A stretch of DNA of 25,028 bases from Candidatus Pacearchaeota archaeon CG10_big_fil_rev_8_21_14_0_10_30_48 (GCA_002763155.1 PFCU01000005.1:3231-28258); one strand, 5' to 3'. Positions 1-7,539 are shown, counted from the stretch's first letter. Numbers and translations are program-made. The notes: generated by a model from the sequence alone, not told the origin.

Positions 1-367
1 TAATTATTGTTTTTGCTTTAGCTAACTTTATTTTAATTTCTGGTTTTTCTTTTAAAGATTTTCTTAAATGTTGCAAAGGAGAAACATCAATCGCATATTT
101 TCCTTTTTCCATATGCCTATTAATGTTTGTTGAAATTGCTAATAATTCAATTTTGTTCTTTTCATTTGAAATTAAATAAACTCCTAAAATATTTTCTAAA
201 ATAGGCGATAAAATAGACATGGAATCTCTTTTGATATTTGTTGGGGGACTGATTAAAGTTACTCTTACATCTGCTCCGAGCAACGATTTAGGGAGTAATA
301 TACCTGAACTATTACCTACACGAATTGCCCGACGATAAAATATCTTTTGTTTTTGTTGTTGAACCAT
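1..367 (-). CDS. AbrB/MazE-like DNA-binding protein, partial (runs off left edge)
   Basis: I read this frame directly: ATG at 367 and 122 codons without a stop to the window edge, so the C-terminus is missing. Residues about 12-40 contain RRAIRVGNSSGILLPKSLLG, the loop-hinge pattern of SpoVT/AbrB/MazE swapped-hairpin DNA-binding domains, which usually act as transcription regulators or antitoxins. The rest (about residues 45-122) is not recognised. Its spacing faintly recalls archaeal proteins in which an AbrB-like domain precedes a nucleotidyltransferase fold, but no catalytic GS or DxD motif is visible. Two GTTATAAC palindromes abut the start codon and a TATA-like box lies about 29 bp upstream, so the mRNA is probably leaderless and possibly autoregulated. 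The surface-protein gene diverges from it. The DNA-binding call is fairly sure; the role is not. Confidence 0.6.
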   Translation of the reverse strand, partial: MVQQQKQKIFYRRAIRVGNSSGILLPKSLLGADVRVTLISPPTNIKRDSMSILSPILENILGVYLISNEKNKIELLAISTNINRHMEKGKYAIDVSPLQHLRKSLKEKPEIKIKLAKAKTII

Positions 368-386
368 GTTATAACTATGTTATAAC
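368..386. promoter_or_regulatory. Tandem palindrome operator candidate (GTTATAAC x2)
   Basis: Two copies of the perfect 8-bp palindrome GTTATAAC (368-375 and 379-386) are separated by TAT. They lie between the TATA-like box and the ATG of the AbrB-like gene and touch its start codon. A dimeric regulator bound here would cover the expected transcription start, which suggests autoregulation. Seen in sequence; the function is inferred. Confidence 0.45.
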
Positions 387-390
387 ATTA

Positions 391-400
391 TTTTATAAAT
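391..400 (-). promoter_or_regulatory. TATA-like box of the AbrB-like gene
   Basis: On the minus strand this reads ATTTATAAAA, centred about 29 bp before the ATG at 367. That spacing puts transcription initiation at or next to the start codon, as in a leaderless archaeal mRNA. Confidence 0.45.
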
Positions 401-462
401 ATTTCGTTTTTTAAAAAGTTGTTACTACTTACCGATACCTATCTTGTGTTGTCACCGGAAAG

Positions 463-470
463 TTTATAAA
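463..470 (+). promoter_or_regulatory. TATA-like box of the surface-protein gene
   Basis: TTTATAAA at 463-470 predicts transcription starting near 490-495. This lies downstream of the TTG at 444 and so excludes the longest reading of the surface-protein frame. It leaves ATG 510 or ATG 546 as the start. Confidence 0.45.
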
Positions 471-545
471 CAGGTTATCTTTGCTTTAATTATCATATTT
501 TCCCCAAAAATGGAAAAACATAACCTAAATTTAAAAAAGTCTAAA

Positions 546-1835
546 ATGAACAAGAAACCTATATTTGGTTTATTGTTAGCATTATTTACTGTAGCTATAG
601 CAGTTACATTAGTAAGTGCGACAACTCTTAACATTGATGTAACTAAAATTACAATTGATGGAACAGAAGTTGCTGTAAGTTCTAATGGAGCTGTTAATAC
701 AGGAGTTGCTGTTTTTGCTGGAGAAACTTTTCCAGTAAGAGTAGAATTTACAGCTAATGAAAACTCCCAAGGTCCATTAGATATTTCTATGTGGATCGAA
801 GGTGCTAAAAGCCAAACTTCAGTTGAAAGATCACTTAACCGTGATTTAGTTGATGGAAGTTTGTATAATACTGCACTTTCTGTTTTCGTCCCATCTGATT
901 TAGATGATGATGAAGCTATCAACAGAGGATTAACTCTAGTTGTTAGAGTAGAAAGTGATGAAGGAAGCTATGAACAAGACTTTAATTTGGAAGCTCAAAG
1001 AAAAGCTAACCTTATTAATGTCCTTTTAGCTGATTTTGACAGTGTTACAAAAGCTGACTCTACATTACCAGTAACTGTTGTACTTAAGAATACAGGAAGC
1101 CATAAAGCAGACGATACTTTCGTTAGTGTAAGTATTCCTGAACTTGGTGTATCTAAAGTTGCTTTCTTCAATGACTTGTATCCAGTTGAAAACTGTGATG
1201 ATGATTTTTCATCAGCAACAAACTGTGATCACAACGATTTTGAAGACAACGAAGACACTGTTGAAGGAAGATTGTTTTTAACAATCCCTAGCGGTGTTGC
1301 ACCTGGTGTTTATGACGTTGTAATCAAAGCTACAAGTGATGACGCAGAAACAACTGTTATCAAACCATTGAGTATTGTTGGATCTCATGTAGAAGGACAG
1401 GTTTTATCAAACCCCACAAGTAAGACATTCGCTGTTGGACAAACAGTTTCTTACGAAATGATTTTGGTAAACACTGGAAATAAAATAGCTATCTACAACT
1501 TAGTTCCAGAAGCGAGCGATGCTTTGACAGTAACATTAAGTGATACACTTACTACTGTCCCTGCAGGTTCAAGTAAAACAATACTTGTGAATGTAAAAGC
1601 TAACAGAGAAGGAACATTTAACTTCGGCGTTACAGCTGTAAGTGATGGATTCTCTGAAAAAGCTCTTTACTCAGCTACAGTTGAAGGACGATCGGTAACC
1701 TCTAGTGCAGGTAACAACGTAGTTGCTCTTACTGTTGTATTAGCAATTATATTTGTTGTACTATTAGTTATTTTGATTGTTTTGCTAACAAGACGACCAG
1801 AAAAATCTGAAGAATTCGGAGAAAGTTATTACTAA
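546..1835 (+). CDS. Secreted, membrane-anchored surface (S-layer-like) protein
   Basis: A 429-residue protein from ATG 546. Residues 1-25 form a classic signal peptide: basic MNKK, a long hydrophobic core, then LVSA as the cleavage region. Residues about 391-414 are one strong transmembrane helix followed by a short charged tail, so the body (26-390) faces outside. The body is rich in Val, Thr and Ser, with alternating strand patterns typical of beta-sandwich or CARDB-like domains in archaeal S-layer and COG1361-type proteins; two or three domains are plausible. A very acidic loop at 217-238 carries the only two cysteines (C217, C227) and could bind calcium or form a disulfide. An alternative start at ATG 510 adds 12 residues to the n-region. 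The gene uses more C-ending codons (aac, gac, atc) than its neighbours and ends in a strong T-tract, both consistent with high expression. Exact lattice role unproven. Confidence 0.7.
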   Translation: MNKKPIFGLLLALFTVAIAVTLVSATTLNIDVTKITIDGTEVAVSSNGAVNTGVAVFAGETFPVRVEFTANENSQGPLDISMWIEGAKSQTSVERSLNRDLVDGSLYNTALSVFVPSDLDDDEAINRGLTLVVRVESDEGSYEQDFNLEAQRKANLINVLLADFDSVTKADSTLPVTVVLKNTGSHKADDTFVSVSIPELGVSKVAFFNDLYPVENCDDDFSSATNCDHNDFEDNEDTVEGRLFLTIPSGVAPGVYDVVIKATSDDAETTVIKPLSIVGSHVEGQVLSNPTSKTFAVGQTVSYEMILVNTGNKIAIYNLVPEASDALTVTLSDTLTTVPAGSSKTILVNVKANREGTFNFGVTAVSDGFSEKALYSATVEGRSVTSSAGNNVVALTVVLAIIFVVLLVILIVLLTRRPEKSEEFGESYY

Positions 1836-1893
1836 TTTTTTTTAATTTTCTTTTTTTTATTTTTTATTTTTCTCCTTTTCTTTTTTTTATTTT
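1836..1893 (+). terminator. T-rich archaeal transcription terminator
   Basis: Straight after the TAA of the surface-protein gene there are several runs of 4-8 T with few other bases and no hairpin. Multiple oligo-T tracts on the coding strand are the usual intrinsic terminator of archaeal RNA polymerase. Confidence 0.6.
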
Positions 1894-1951
1894 TAATTCT
1901 ATTATAACAAAATTTAAATAATTCTTTTCTTACTAATTAAAAAAGTAGAAA

Positions 1952-2305
1952 ATGAATAGAGACTATGAAACATTGGATCCAAGGGGAAGATGGCAAATAA
2001 ATGATAAAACTCAGACATATAATTATTTTAATGAAAAATTACCGGTTTATGAATTCTTAGAACGATTAAACATTGATAAAGATGATCTGAATAAGCAAAT
2101 ATATACAAATCTTCGTAATATAGGATATACAACTCTTGATGGCCAAATAAGACCTGAAGAAAAACGAAAGGTTCATACAATAGAGTTTGGAAATGTAACC
2201 CTTGAGGTAATTGTGAGAGATACCCAAGTTTCAGAAGTTAGAGAGAGAAAAAGAATTAAACAGGGGTTTCCAAGAGTAAAATTAAGAAGGTTTAATGTTT
2301 TCTAG
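1952..2305 (+). CDS. Hypothetical protein, 117 aa
   Basis: Not recognised. It is a soluble, highly charged protein of 117 residues with no cysteine, signal peptide or membrane segment. The N-terminal third is rich in aromatic and polar residues (DPRGRWQINDKTQTYNYF). The middle looks helical (YEFLERLNIDKDDLNKQIY). The C-terminal 30 residues are very basic (RERKRIKQGFPRVKLRR), which may suit nucleic-acid binding. It starts at ATG 1952 after an AT-rich stretch with a TTTAAATA-like box near 1912-1920. Its 3' end overlaps the convergent SMC gene by 24 bp. An independent promoter after the T-tract suggests it is transcribed alone. Confidence 0.55.
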   Translation: MNRDYETLDPRGRWQINDKTQTYNYFNEKLPVYEFLERLNIDKDDLNKQIYTNLRNIGYTTLDGQIRPEEKRKVHTIEFGNVTLEVIVRDTQVSEVRERKRIKQGFPRVKLRRFNVF

Positions 2306-5191
2306 ATTTTTTACTTCTTGATTCTCATTGACATTCAAACTTAAAATTTTAGAGATTCCGTTATTCATGCTTACACCATATAAAGTTGAAGCTCCTAAAA
2401 TAATTGAATCGTTGTGAGAAATGGTTATGTATTGCCCTGATTTTATGTATTTTTTCAAAAGGTCTGCTAAAAGCTCGGAGTTTCTTTTATCTAATGCAGC
2501 GTCGATTTCATCTAAAATATAGAATGCATATGGCTTCAGTTCTTGAATTGCAAAAATTAATGAGAGTGCAATTAGAGTTTGTTCCCCTCCACTCAAAGAA
2601 GTAACATCAAAATATTTACCCCTTGCAACATTTATAGTAATAGTAACTCCGCCTGCAAATAAATCTTCTTTATTCTCAAGTTCCAAAAAAGCTTTTCCTT
2701 TGACACTTAATTGCGAAAAGTTCCTCGTGAAAAGTTCATTTATCTCATTAAATGTATTCATGAAAGTTCGTTTTTTCTTTTTGTCTATTTCGTCGATAAT
2801 TTTCAAAATTTCATCTCTTTCGGTTTCAAGATTAGAAGCACGTTCCGCGATTTTATCGTATTCACTTTTAATTTCATCATATGTTTCCAAAGCTCGCATA
2901 TTAACATTTCCAATTGAAAAAAGAGTTTGCTCTGATTTCTTTAATCTTTCTTGTAGAGATTCAATATTTCCTGACAAAATTTCAACATCTCCAAATTCTT
3001 TCATCTCAAAATCTAAAGATTCTTTTTCAGCAGAAATTCGCGCCACATTTACCTTATGATTATTAATTGCATCGTCGAATCTTGAGACAATATTTTGTTT
3101 TTCAACCAAGCTGATATTTTTATGTTTTATCTCTTCTTGGATTCGCGTTCTTTCATCAAATAACTGTTTAAATTTATTATTTAATTCTTCCAAGTTTTTC
3201 TGTTTTTTAGAAAGGGCTAACTCATTTTCTTTTAAGTCTTTAGAAATTCTCAAAATTTCATAATTCAATTGAACTCTATCTTTATCGATTCCTCTAATTA
3301 TATTAACAATTGATTCCATCTCTCTTTCTTTATACAAAATTGTTGTATTCAAATTTTTATCAGTCATTGAAGACAATTCCTGCAATTCAAAAAAGAGTTT
3401 ATTATAACGCTCTTCTATTAAATTTTTTTCATTTAATTGTTTTTCAAATGCTTTTGATTTAGCATTCAAAACTTCAATTTCTGTTTCAATTTCTTTTTGA
3501 TGATTAACTGAACGAGTAATAGTTTCTTTCTTTTCTTCAATAGTATTCAAAATTGTTAGTTCATTTTGTTTTTTTGTTATTTCTAATGATAATTTTGATT
3601 TAGCTTCAGAATATGTTTTATATTCATTATTTAATTCAATTAATTCTTCCCCTAGTTTTTCTATAAATTTTTTATTCTTTTCAATTAAACTATCGGCTTC
3701 ATTAACTACATTTAACTTGTGTTCTTTTGTAAGTTTTATTTGACATAAAGGACATGTTTCTGAATTTGGAAGATTATTTTTAAGTTTCTCATTACGATTT
3801 ATTTCTGATTCTAAAACAGAAAGTTCTTTCTCTAATTTTAATTCTTTATTTGTGCAACTTGTTAATTTATCTTCATGTTCAGTAATTTGTTTTTTTATAA
3901 GATTAATTTCAGAGTTGCATTCATCCAAAGTTTGAACTGACAAATTTCCTGAAAGAGATTCTATATGCGCATAAATTGCCTTAGATTCAGTTTTTGTCCT
4001 TGATAATAAAGATTCTTTGTCTCTTATTCTATCTTTTAAACTATTTATTTCAGTTTGGATTGAAGAAAGTCTGTCCTTTTCATTGCCTGTTTTTTCAAGT
4101 TCTTGTTTCTTTGTTTTTATTTCTTCTTGCCTTTTTGATATTTTTGGTGATTCTTTTTTTAATTCTTCTAATTCACTTTCTAAATCCAAAATGCTTGTTT
4201 CAAGTTCGGTTTTTCTAATATCATTGTCTGAAAATTTTTTTTCAAAATTTTCTTTTCGTGCTCTATCTGAAGCAATTTTTACATTAAGCTCAGTAACTTC
4301 TTCATTCAAAGTTTCCCTCTCTAAACCTGTAGTTTTATGAATAAATTTATTTGTCTCGGAGATTTTATTTTCTAATTCCAAAATTTCTGAATTTATTCTT
4401 TCTATTTCTGTTTTAATATGTTCTTTAAATTTTTTGTTCTTTTCTATTTCTTTTGTTATATCTGTGAGTGATTTTACTTTTTCATCGGCCTTTTTTTTCA
4501 ATATAGATGCCTTACATTTTTTTATTGATTGTTCAAGTTCTTTATAACGCAACGCTTGTTTTCTTTCCTGTTCTAAATTTTTTAAGTAGGAAGTTCTTTC
4601 TCTTAAAACAGCGCTAATCTCTTTTAATTTTTGTTCGGTTTTTTCTATTTCCCTAATTGATTTTTGTTTTCTTGTTTCATAAATCGAAATTCCTGCAATT
4701 TCTTCGATTATTTCTCTGCGTTCTTCTGGGGACATTTTAACTAAATGAGAAATTTGCCCTTGTAAAACTAAATTGAAACCATTCGGGTCTATACCTGCTT
4801 TAGATAATAATTCTAAGACTTCTTGTCTTGTTTTTGTATCATTATTTATTTTGTAGAGACTTTGTCCGGTTCTTTTTACAATTCTTTTTAAATTTATTTC
4901 AGAATCATCATTATTAAATATTTTACTTGAATTATCTAAAATCAATTCTACAGACGCTTCATGTGAGGGTTTTTTTTCTTTTGTCCCTTGAAAAATTAAA
5001 TTAGCCGCTTTTGAAGCTCTCATACTTTTACTCGATAACCTTCCAAGAACAAAACACAGGGCATCTGAAATATTTGACTTGCCTGAACCATTGGGGCCAA
5101 TTATTACATTGATTGTTTTATCAAAAGGAAGTTCTGTCCGGTTCGGAAAACTCTTAAATCCATGAATCACCAATTTTTTAATATAGGTCAT
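2282..5191 (-). CDS. smc: SMC-family ATPase with Rad50-like zinc hook in place of the hinge
   Basis: A 969-residue chromosome-organising ABC-type ATPase. The N-terminal head has Walker A GPNGSGKS (32-39) and the SMC-type stretch LVLQGQISHLVKMSPEERRE (141-160). The C-terminal head has GNVNMRALE (761-769), the signature LSGGEQ (866-871), Walker B YILDEIDAALD (891-901) and ISHND (924-928). These are canonical SMC head motifs. Between the heads run two long, Lys/Glu-rich coiled-coil arms (about 175-470 and 490-755). At the exact midpoint there is no 120-residue SMC hinge. Instead there is CPLC (480-483) in PNSETCPLCQIKLTKEH, the pattern of the Rad50 zinc hook, where two CxxC motifs share a zinc ion to join two arms. 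Length is about 200 residues below a normal archaeal SMC, as expected if the hinge is lost. No kleisin (ScpA) gene is nearby. Relatives: Rad50/SbcC and archaeal SMC-related proteins such as coalescin. Family call very sure; function as condensin versus repair factor open. Confidence 0.92.
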   Translation of the reverse strand: MTYIKKLVIHGFKSFPNRTELPFDKTINVIIGPNGSGKSNISDALCFVLGRLSSKSMRASKAANLIFQGTKEKKPSHEASVELILDNSSKIFNNDDSEINLKRIVKRTGQSLYKINNDTKTRQEVLELLSKAGIDPNGFNLVLQGQISHLVKMSPEERREIIEEIAGISIYETRKQKSIREIEKTEQKLKEISAVLRERTSYLKNLEQERKQALRYKELEQSIKKCKASILKKKADEKVKSLTDITKEIEKNKKFKEHIKTEIERINSEILELENKISETNKFIHKTTGLERETLNEEVTELNVKIASDRARKENFEKKFSDNDIRKTELETSILDLESELEELKKESPKISKRQEEIKTKKQELEKTGNEKDRLSSIQTEINSLKDRIRDKESLLSRTKTESKAIYAHIESLSGNLSVQTLDECNSEINLIKKQITEHEDKLTSCTNKELKLEKELSVLESEINRNEKLKNNLPNSETCPLCQIKLTKEHKLNVVNEADSLIEKNKKFIEKLGEELIELNNEYKTYSEAKSKLSLEITKKQNELTILNTIEEKKETITRSVNHQKEIETEIEVLNAKSKAFEKQLNEKNLIEERYNKLFFELQELSSMTDKNLNTTILYKEREMESIVNIIRGIDKDRVQLNYEILRISKDLKENELALSKKQKNLEELNNKFKQLFDERTRIQEEIKHKNISLVEKQNIVSRFDDAINNHKVNVARISAEKESLDFEMKEFGDVEILSGNIESLQERLKKSEQTLFSIGNVNMRALETYDEIKSEYDKIAERASNLETERDEILKIIDEIDKKKKRTFMNTFNEINELFTRNFSQLSVKGKAFLELENKEDLFAGGVTITINVARGKYFDVTSLSGGEQTLIALSLIFAIQELKPYAFYILDEIDAALDKRNSELLADLLKKYIKSGQYITISHNDSIILGASTLYGVSMNNGISKILSLNVNENQEVKNLENIKPS

Positions 5192-5247
5192 AATTAATTT
5201 AAGTTAGTAAGTTTTTTAAAGGTTTATTTAATAAAATTATAGTAAAA

Positions 5248-5481
5248 ATGGACGATTTAATATCAAGAGCGTACGCGGAAATGATCATTCCAACTATATA
5301 TAGTTCTCAAATAGCTATGCAAAATAGGGTAAAAGATGTTGTTAGAACAGAAGAGCAATAACGTCAGAGAGGGATAGTGATTCATAGGTTGGAAGTAATT
5401 CCAGAAAGTTTAGATTCGTGGAGAGAGTCTAAGGGGTATCTGGAATATCTTACTGGAGATTTTTTAAATTTGAAAGTTTAG
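5248..5481 (+). pseudogene. Small ORF interrupted by an in-frame TAA (candidate pseudogene)
   Basis: ATG 5248 opens a frame of 37 codons ending at TAA 5359-5361. The same frame then continues, without another stop, for 39 more codons to TAG at 5479-5481. Both halves look protein-like: the first begins MDDLISRAYAEMIIPTIYSS, the second contains GIVIHRLEVIPESLDSWRES. A TATA-like TTTATTTAA lies about 22 bp upstream of the ATG. The simplest reading is a once 77-codon gene inactivated by one nonsense change; a functional 37-residue protein is the alternative. Not recognised as any family. It diverges from the SMC gene. Confidence 0.4.
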
Positions 5482-5497
5482 AATAAAGTTTACTTTA

Positions 5498-5644
5498 TTA
5501 TTGAAATGCTACGTATTGGCCTTCGACACAATACTTCGCAATTTTATTTTGTAAATCTGAAAACAACTCACATAATTTTAAGATAATTAATTTTATCTCT
5601 GTCTTATTAGTTTCCTTAACTAATAATTCTGTGAAACAGGAATC
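5498..5644 (-). pseudogene. Open 48-codon frame with no start codon (possible gene remnant)
   Basis: On the minus strand a stop-to-stop frame of 48 codons ends at 5498. It encodes protein-like text such as KIAKYCVEGQYVAFQ but has no ATG, GTG or TTG in its first half. A TATA-like TTTATAAA lies near 5653-5660. It could be a decayed gene fragment or simple chance. Together with the broken frame at 5248-5481 it makes this the only stretch of the window longer than 300 bases without an intact gene. Confidence 0.2.
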
Positions 5645-5671
5645 TTAAAGTAATTTATAAAGATAATTTTA

Positions 5672-6346
5672 TCAAAATAATTTTTTTTGAATTTTAGAAG
5701 ATTTGAATTGTTTTATTGTTGCCCACGATTCTCTGAATATTCCTTTGTCTTTGTAATCTTCATAATGTTCTTGGAGAAATTTTCGCGTTTGAGGATCTGC
5801 AGAATATCCTGAACCGAATTCTATTCCGTGTTTTTCTTTAATCTTTTTTACTTCTGAATCTCTTAATACTTTTGCTAAAATACTTGCAGCTGCAACAGCA
5901 ACATGATTTACATCTGCTTTGTGTTCGCATGAAATTTTTAAATTGGTCTTCGCCATTAAAAATTTTTCCAAATATTCGTGCCATGTCTTGAGATTAACAC
6001 TTGGACAATCAATAGTCACATTTATTTCTTTTAATGAGTTTTGAGACTTATTTATTTTATTTATTATCTGCGCTGAAGCAATTGCCTCGCGGTCATTCAA
6101 ATTTAATTTATCTCCTATTTTATTATCTATTTCATCTACAGAAATTAAAACTGTATTTGTGGATATGGCTAATTTTTTTATTTCTTTTGCGAGAACTTCA
6201 CGTTTTTTTGGAGATAATGCTTTTGAATCTTTAACACCTAATTTAATGAATTCTTTTTCAATTTGTGAGTCGATTAAAACTCCTGCTAAAGCCATTGGCC
6301 CTATTACTGGTCCTCTGCCTGCATCATCAATTCCGAGTATTAACAT
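5672..6346 (-). CDS. rnhB: Ribonuclease HII
   Basis: A 224-residue enzyme that cuts the RNA strand of RNA-DNA hybrids and starts removal of ribonucleotides from DNA. Visible family motifs: GIDDAGRGPVIGPM (5-18), KDSKALSPKKRE (39-50), TIDCPS (111-116), EHKADVNHVAVAAASILAK (141-159) and the archaeal tail GSGYSADPQTRKF (178-190). Expected metal-binding acids are D7, position 8, D113 and D145. Position 8 is Asp here, whereas the family motif is usually DEAGRG with Glu; this conservative change should be checked but need not abolish activity. Length is normal for archaeal RNase HII. ATG 6346 has a TATA-like TTTTTATA about 26 bp upstream (6369-6376), so the mRNA is probably leaderless. The gene stands alone. 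Confidence 0.93.
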   Translation of the reverse strand: MLILGIDDAGRGPVIGPMALAGVLIDSQIEKEFIKLGVKDSKALSPKKREVLAKEIKKLAISTNTVLISVDEIDNKIGDKLNLNDREAIASAQIINKINKSQNSLKEINVTIDCPSVNLKTWHEYLEKFLMAKTNLKISCEHKADVNHVAVAAASILAKVLRDSEVKKIKEKHGIEFGSGYSADPQTRKFLQEHYEDYKDKGIFRESWATIKQFKSSKIQKKLF

Positions 6347-6376
6347 ATAATAAATTAGGGAAAGGGGTATAAAAAT

Positions 6377-6658
6377 TTAGCGATAATCTCGAAGTAAATC
6401 TAATGCCTCTTGAGGATTTATTGAATCATTTCTATCTTCTTCAGAGGATATTTTCATAAAACTATCTTCATATTTAGTTACGATTGCTCTATATCCTTCA
6501 ATCAAAGTAATACTTCTTTCAACGACTTCTAAAGGATTTTGTCCAGAAGGGATGTTATCTAAAAGTTGACGTGCTTCTTTTAATTCATAGTTATTAATAT
6601 AATTTTCAATAGTAGTTTGATGATTCCTTGAAGGATAAAATCTTGAAAATATTCTCAT
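6377..6658 (-). CDS. Hypothetical protein, 93 aa
   Basis: Not recognised. I chose ATG 6658 rather than the TTG at 6661 because a TATA-like TTTATAAA box (6680-6687) lies 26 bp upstream, the leaderless spacing seen for other genes here. The protein is small, soluble and mostly helical: TIENYINNYELKEARQLLDN and PLEVVERSITLIEGYRA read as paired amphipathic helices, reminiscent of a TPR-like hairpin, but one hairpin is too little to name a family. It precedes rnhB by 31 bp on the same strand, yet rnhB has its own TATA-like box. Confidence 0.5.
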   Translation of the reverse strand: MRIFSRFYPSRNHQTTIENYINNYELKEARQLLDNIPSGQNPLEVVERSITLIEGYRAIVTKYEDSFMKISSEEDRNDSINPQEALDLLRDYR

Positions 6659-6761
6659 CAAAATATTTCTAATTAAGAGTTTATAAAAATTATACTTTTC
6701 AAAAACATACTATTCGAAACCCTTAAAAACACTCTAAGTCTGAATTTAATGTAATAAACAA

Positions 6762-6837
6762 AGCGGAGTAGAGGAGTCTGGAGTCCTCGCGAGGCCCATA
6801 ACCTCGAGATCGTGCGGTTCAAATCCCACCTCCGCTA
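6762..6837 (+). tRNA. tRNA-Met (CAT), initiator-like
   Basis: A full cloverleaf can be drawn. The acceptor stem is AGCGGAG/CTCCGCT with discriminator A6837. The D stem is GAGG/CCTC with GG in the loop. The anticodon stem is CGAGG/CCTCG around loop CCCATAA, with anticodon CAT at 6797-6799. The A1-U72 closing pair is characteristic of archaeal and eukaryotic initiator tRNA. Two oddities: position 33 is C instead of the near-universal U, and the T stem is GTG-C-GG against CCCAC, which pairs fully only if C6815 is bulged. CCA is not encoded. A TTAAAA element near 6723-6728 may be the promoter. Confidence 0.85.
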
Positions 6838-6877
6838 TATTGATTTGAAAAATTTTTCTCCGCTATTTTCCTCACGA

Positions 6878-7435
6878 TTAAAATTCCTTCTGTTTAATTT
6901 TTCTAAACAATTTATCTGGAACTTTTTCTAGAAATCCATTTGAAATAGTCCTAATAATTTGTTTTCTTAAATCTTGGTTAAGTTTAGCATTATTTTCAGC
7001 ACAATATTTATCAATTGCTAAACCTACTTCCTTGGCAATATATTTTTCATTAATCAATCCGCTACAAGCTGAAGAAATTTCCATATTGACGTCCCTTGCC
7101 CATTTCCCAGTTAGACGATTATAAGATACATTTCTAATATTTCCACAAAACTTCGCGTCATTAAAAACTTCTTCAGGCAATTCAACTAAAATTCTATCTA
7201 AACAAAACTTGGGATTTTCTGTTGATTCCATCTGAGAAATGGCCATTTTTCTTTTTTGAATTTCAACAATAAAACCCTCAAAAACATCATAAACTACTGG
7301 AAAAATTTTTGAATAATTTAGATACATTGTTCGGACATTTGGAGGAGTATTTTGAGGGAGTAAGAAATGATAATGAGCCATAGGTAAAACTATTTCTCTT
7401 GGAGCATATTTTTTAGATTTCCTTATTGAAACCAT
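6878..7435 (-). CDS. Hypothetical protein, 185 aa
   Basis: Not recognised. The start is ATG 7435. The protein is soluble and basic at both ends: it begins MVSIRKSKKYAPREIVLPMA and ends LFRKIKQKEF. The centre has three cysteines (CLDRI, CGNIRN, CAENN regions) without a zinc-finger spacing. LNQDLRKQIIRTISNGFLEK near the C-terminus looks like a helical, possibly nucleic-acid-binding end. It lies between two tRNA genes and converges on the tRNA-Met gene. No signal peptide or membrane segment is seen. Confidence 0.55.
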   Translation of the reverse strand: MVSIRKSKKYAPREIVLPMAHYHFLLPQNTPPNVRTMYLNYSKIFPVVYDVFEGFIVEIQKRKMAISQMESTENPKFCLDRILVELPEEVFNDAKFCGNIRNVSYNRLTGKWARDVNMEISSACSGLINEKYIAKEVGLAIDKYCAENNAKLNQDLRKQIIRTISNGFLEKVPDKLFRKIKQKEF

Positions 7436-7531
7436 ATATTTCTCTATTCACCTATCTATTAAAACAAAATCATAATCAAATATATACTTTATTATAGTTC
7501 AAAATTTGGAAAAATTAAGGAATAGGAAGAA

Positions 7532-7539
7532 TTTATAAG
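7532..7539 (+). promoter_or_regulatory. TATA-like box upstream of the tRNA-Ser region
   Basis: TTTATAAG with a predicted transcription start near 7560. This would place the truncated tRNA-like copy and the complete tRNA-Ser in one transcript. No equally good box lies at the usual distance before 7676. Confidence 0.35.

Noticed and set aside
444..545. N-terminal extension of the surface protein from a TTG at 444
   Set aside because: The TATA-like box at 463-470 lies inside it, and ATG 546 begins a textbook signal peptide; ATG 510 remains the only reasonable alternative.
2700..3059. Plus-strand frames within the SMC, IleRS, ArgRS and RNase HII genes
   Set aside because: They are antisense or out-of-frame shadows of clearly conserved genes and show Phe/Leu/Ser-rich antisense composition.
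5359..5361. Recoded stop (selenocysteine or pyrrolysine)
   Set aside because: The codon is TAA, not TGA or TAG, and no selenocysteine insertion-like hairpin is evident; a nonsense mutation is simpler.
5482..5499. Hairpin AATAAAGT/ACTTTATT as terminator
   Set aside because: Weak AT-only stem with no T-run after it; archaeal termination here seems to rely on T-tracts.
6659..6661. TTG start for the 93-residue protein
   Set aside because: The adjacent ATG 6658 fits the TATA-like box spacing; the same reasoning moved the PIN gene start from TTG 10384 to ATG 10381.
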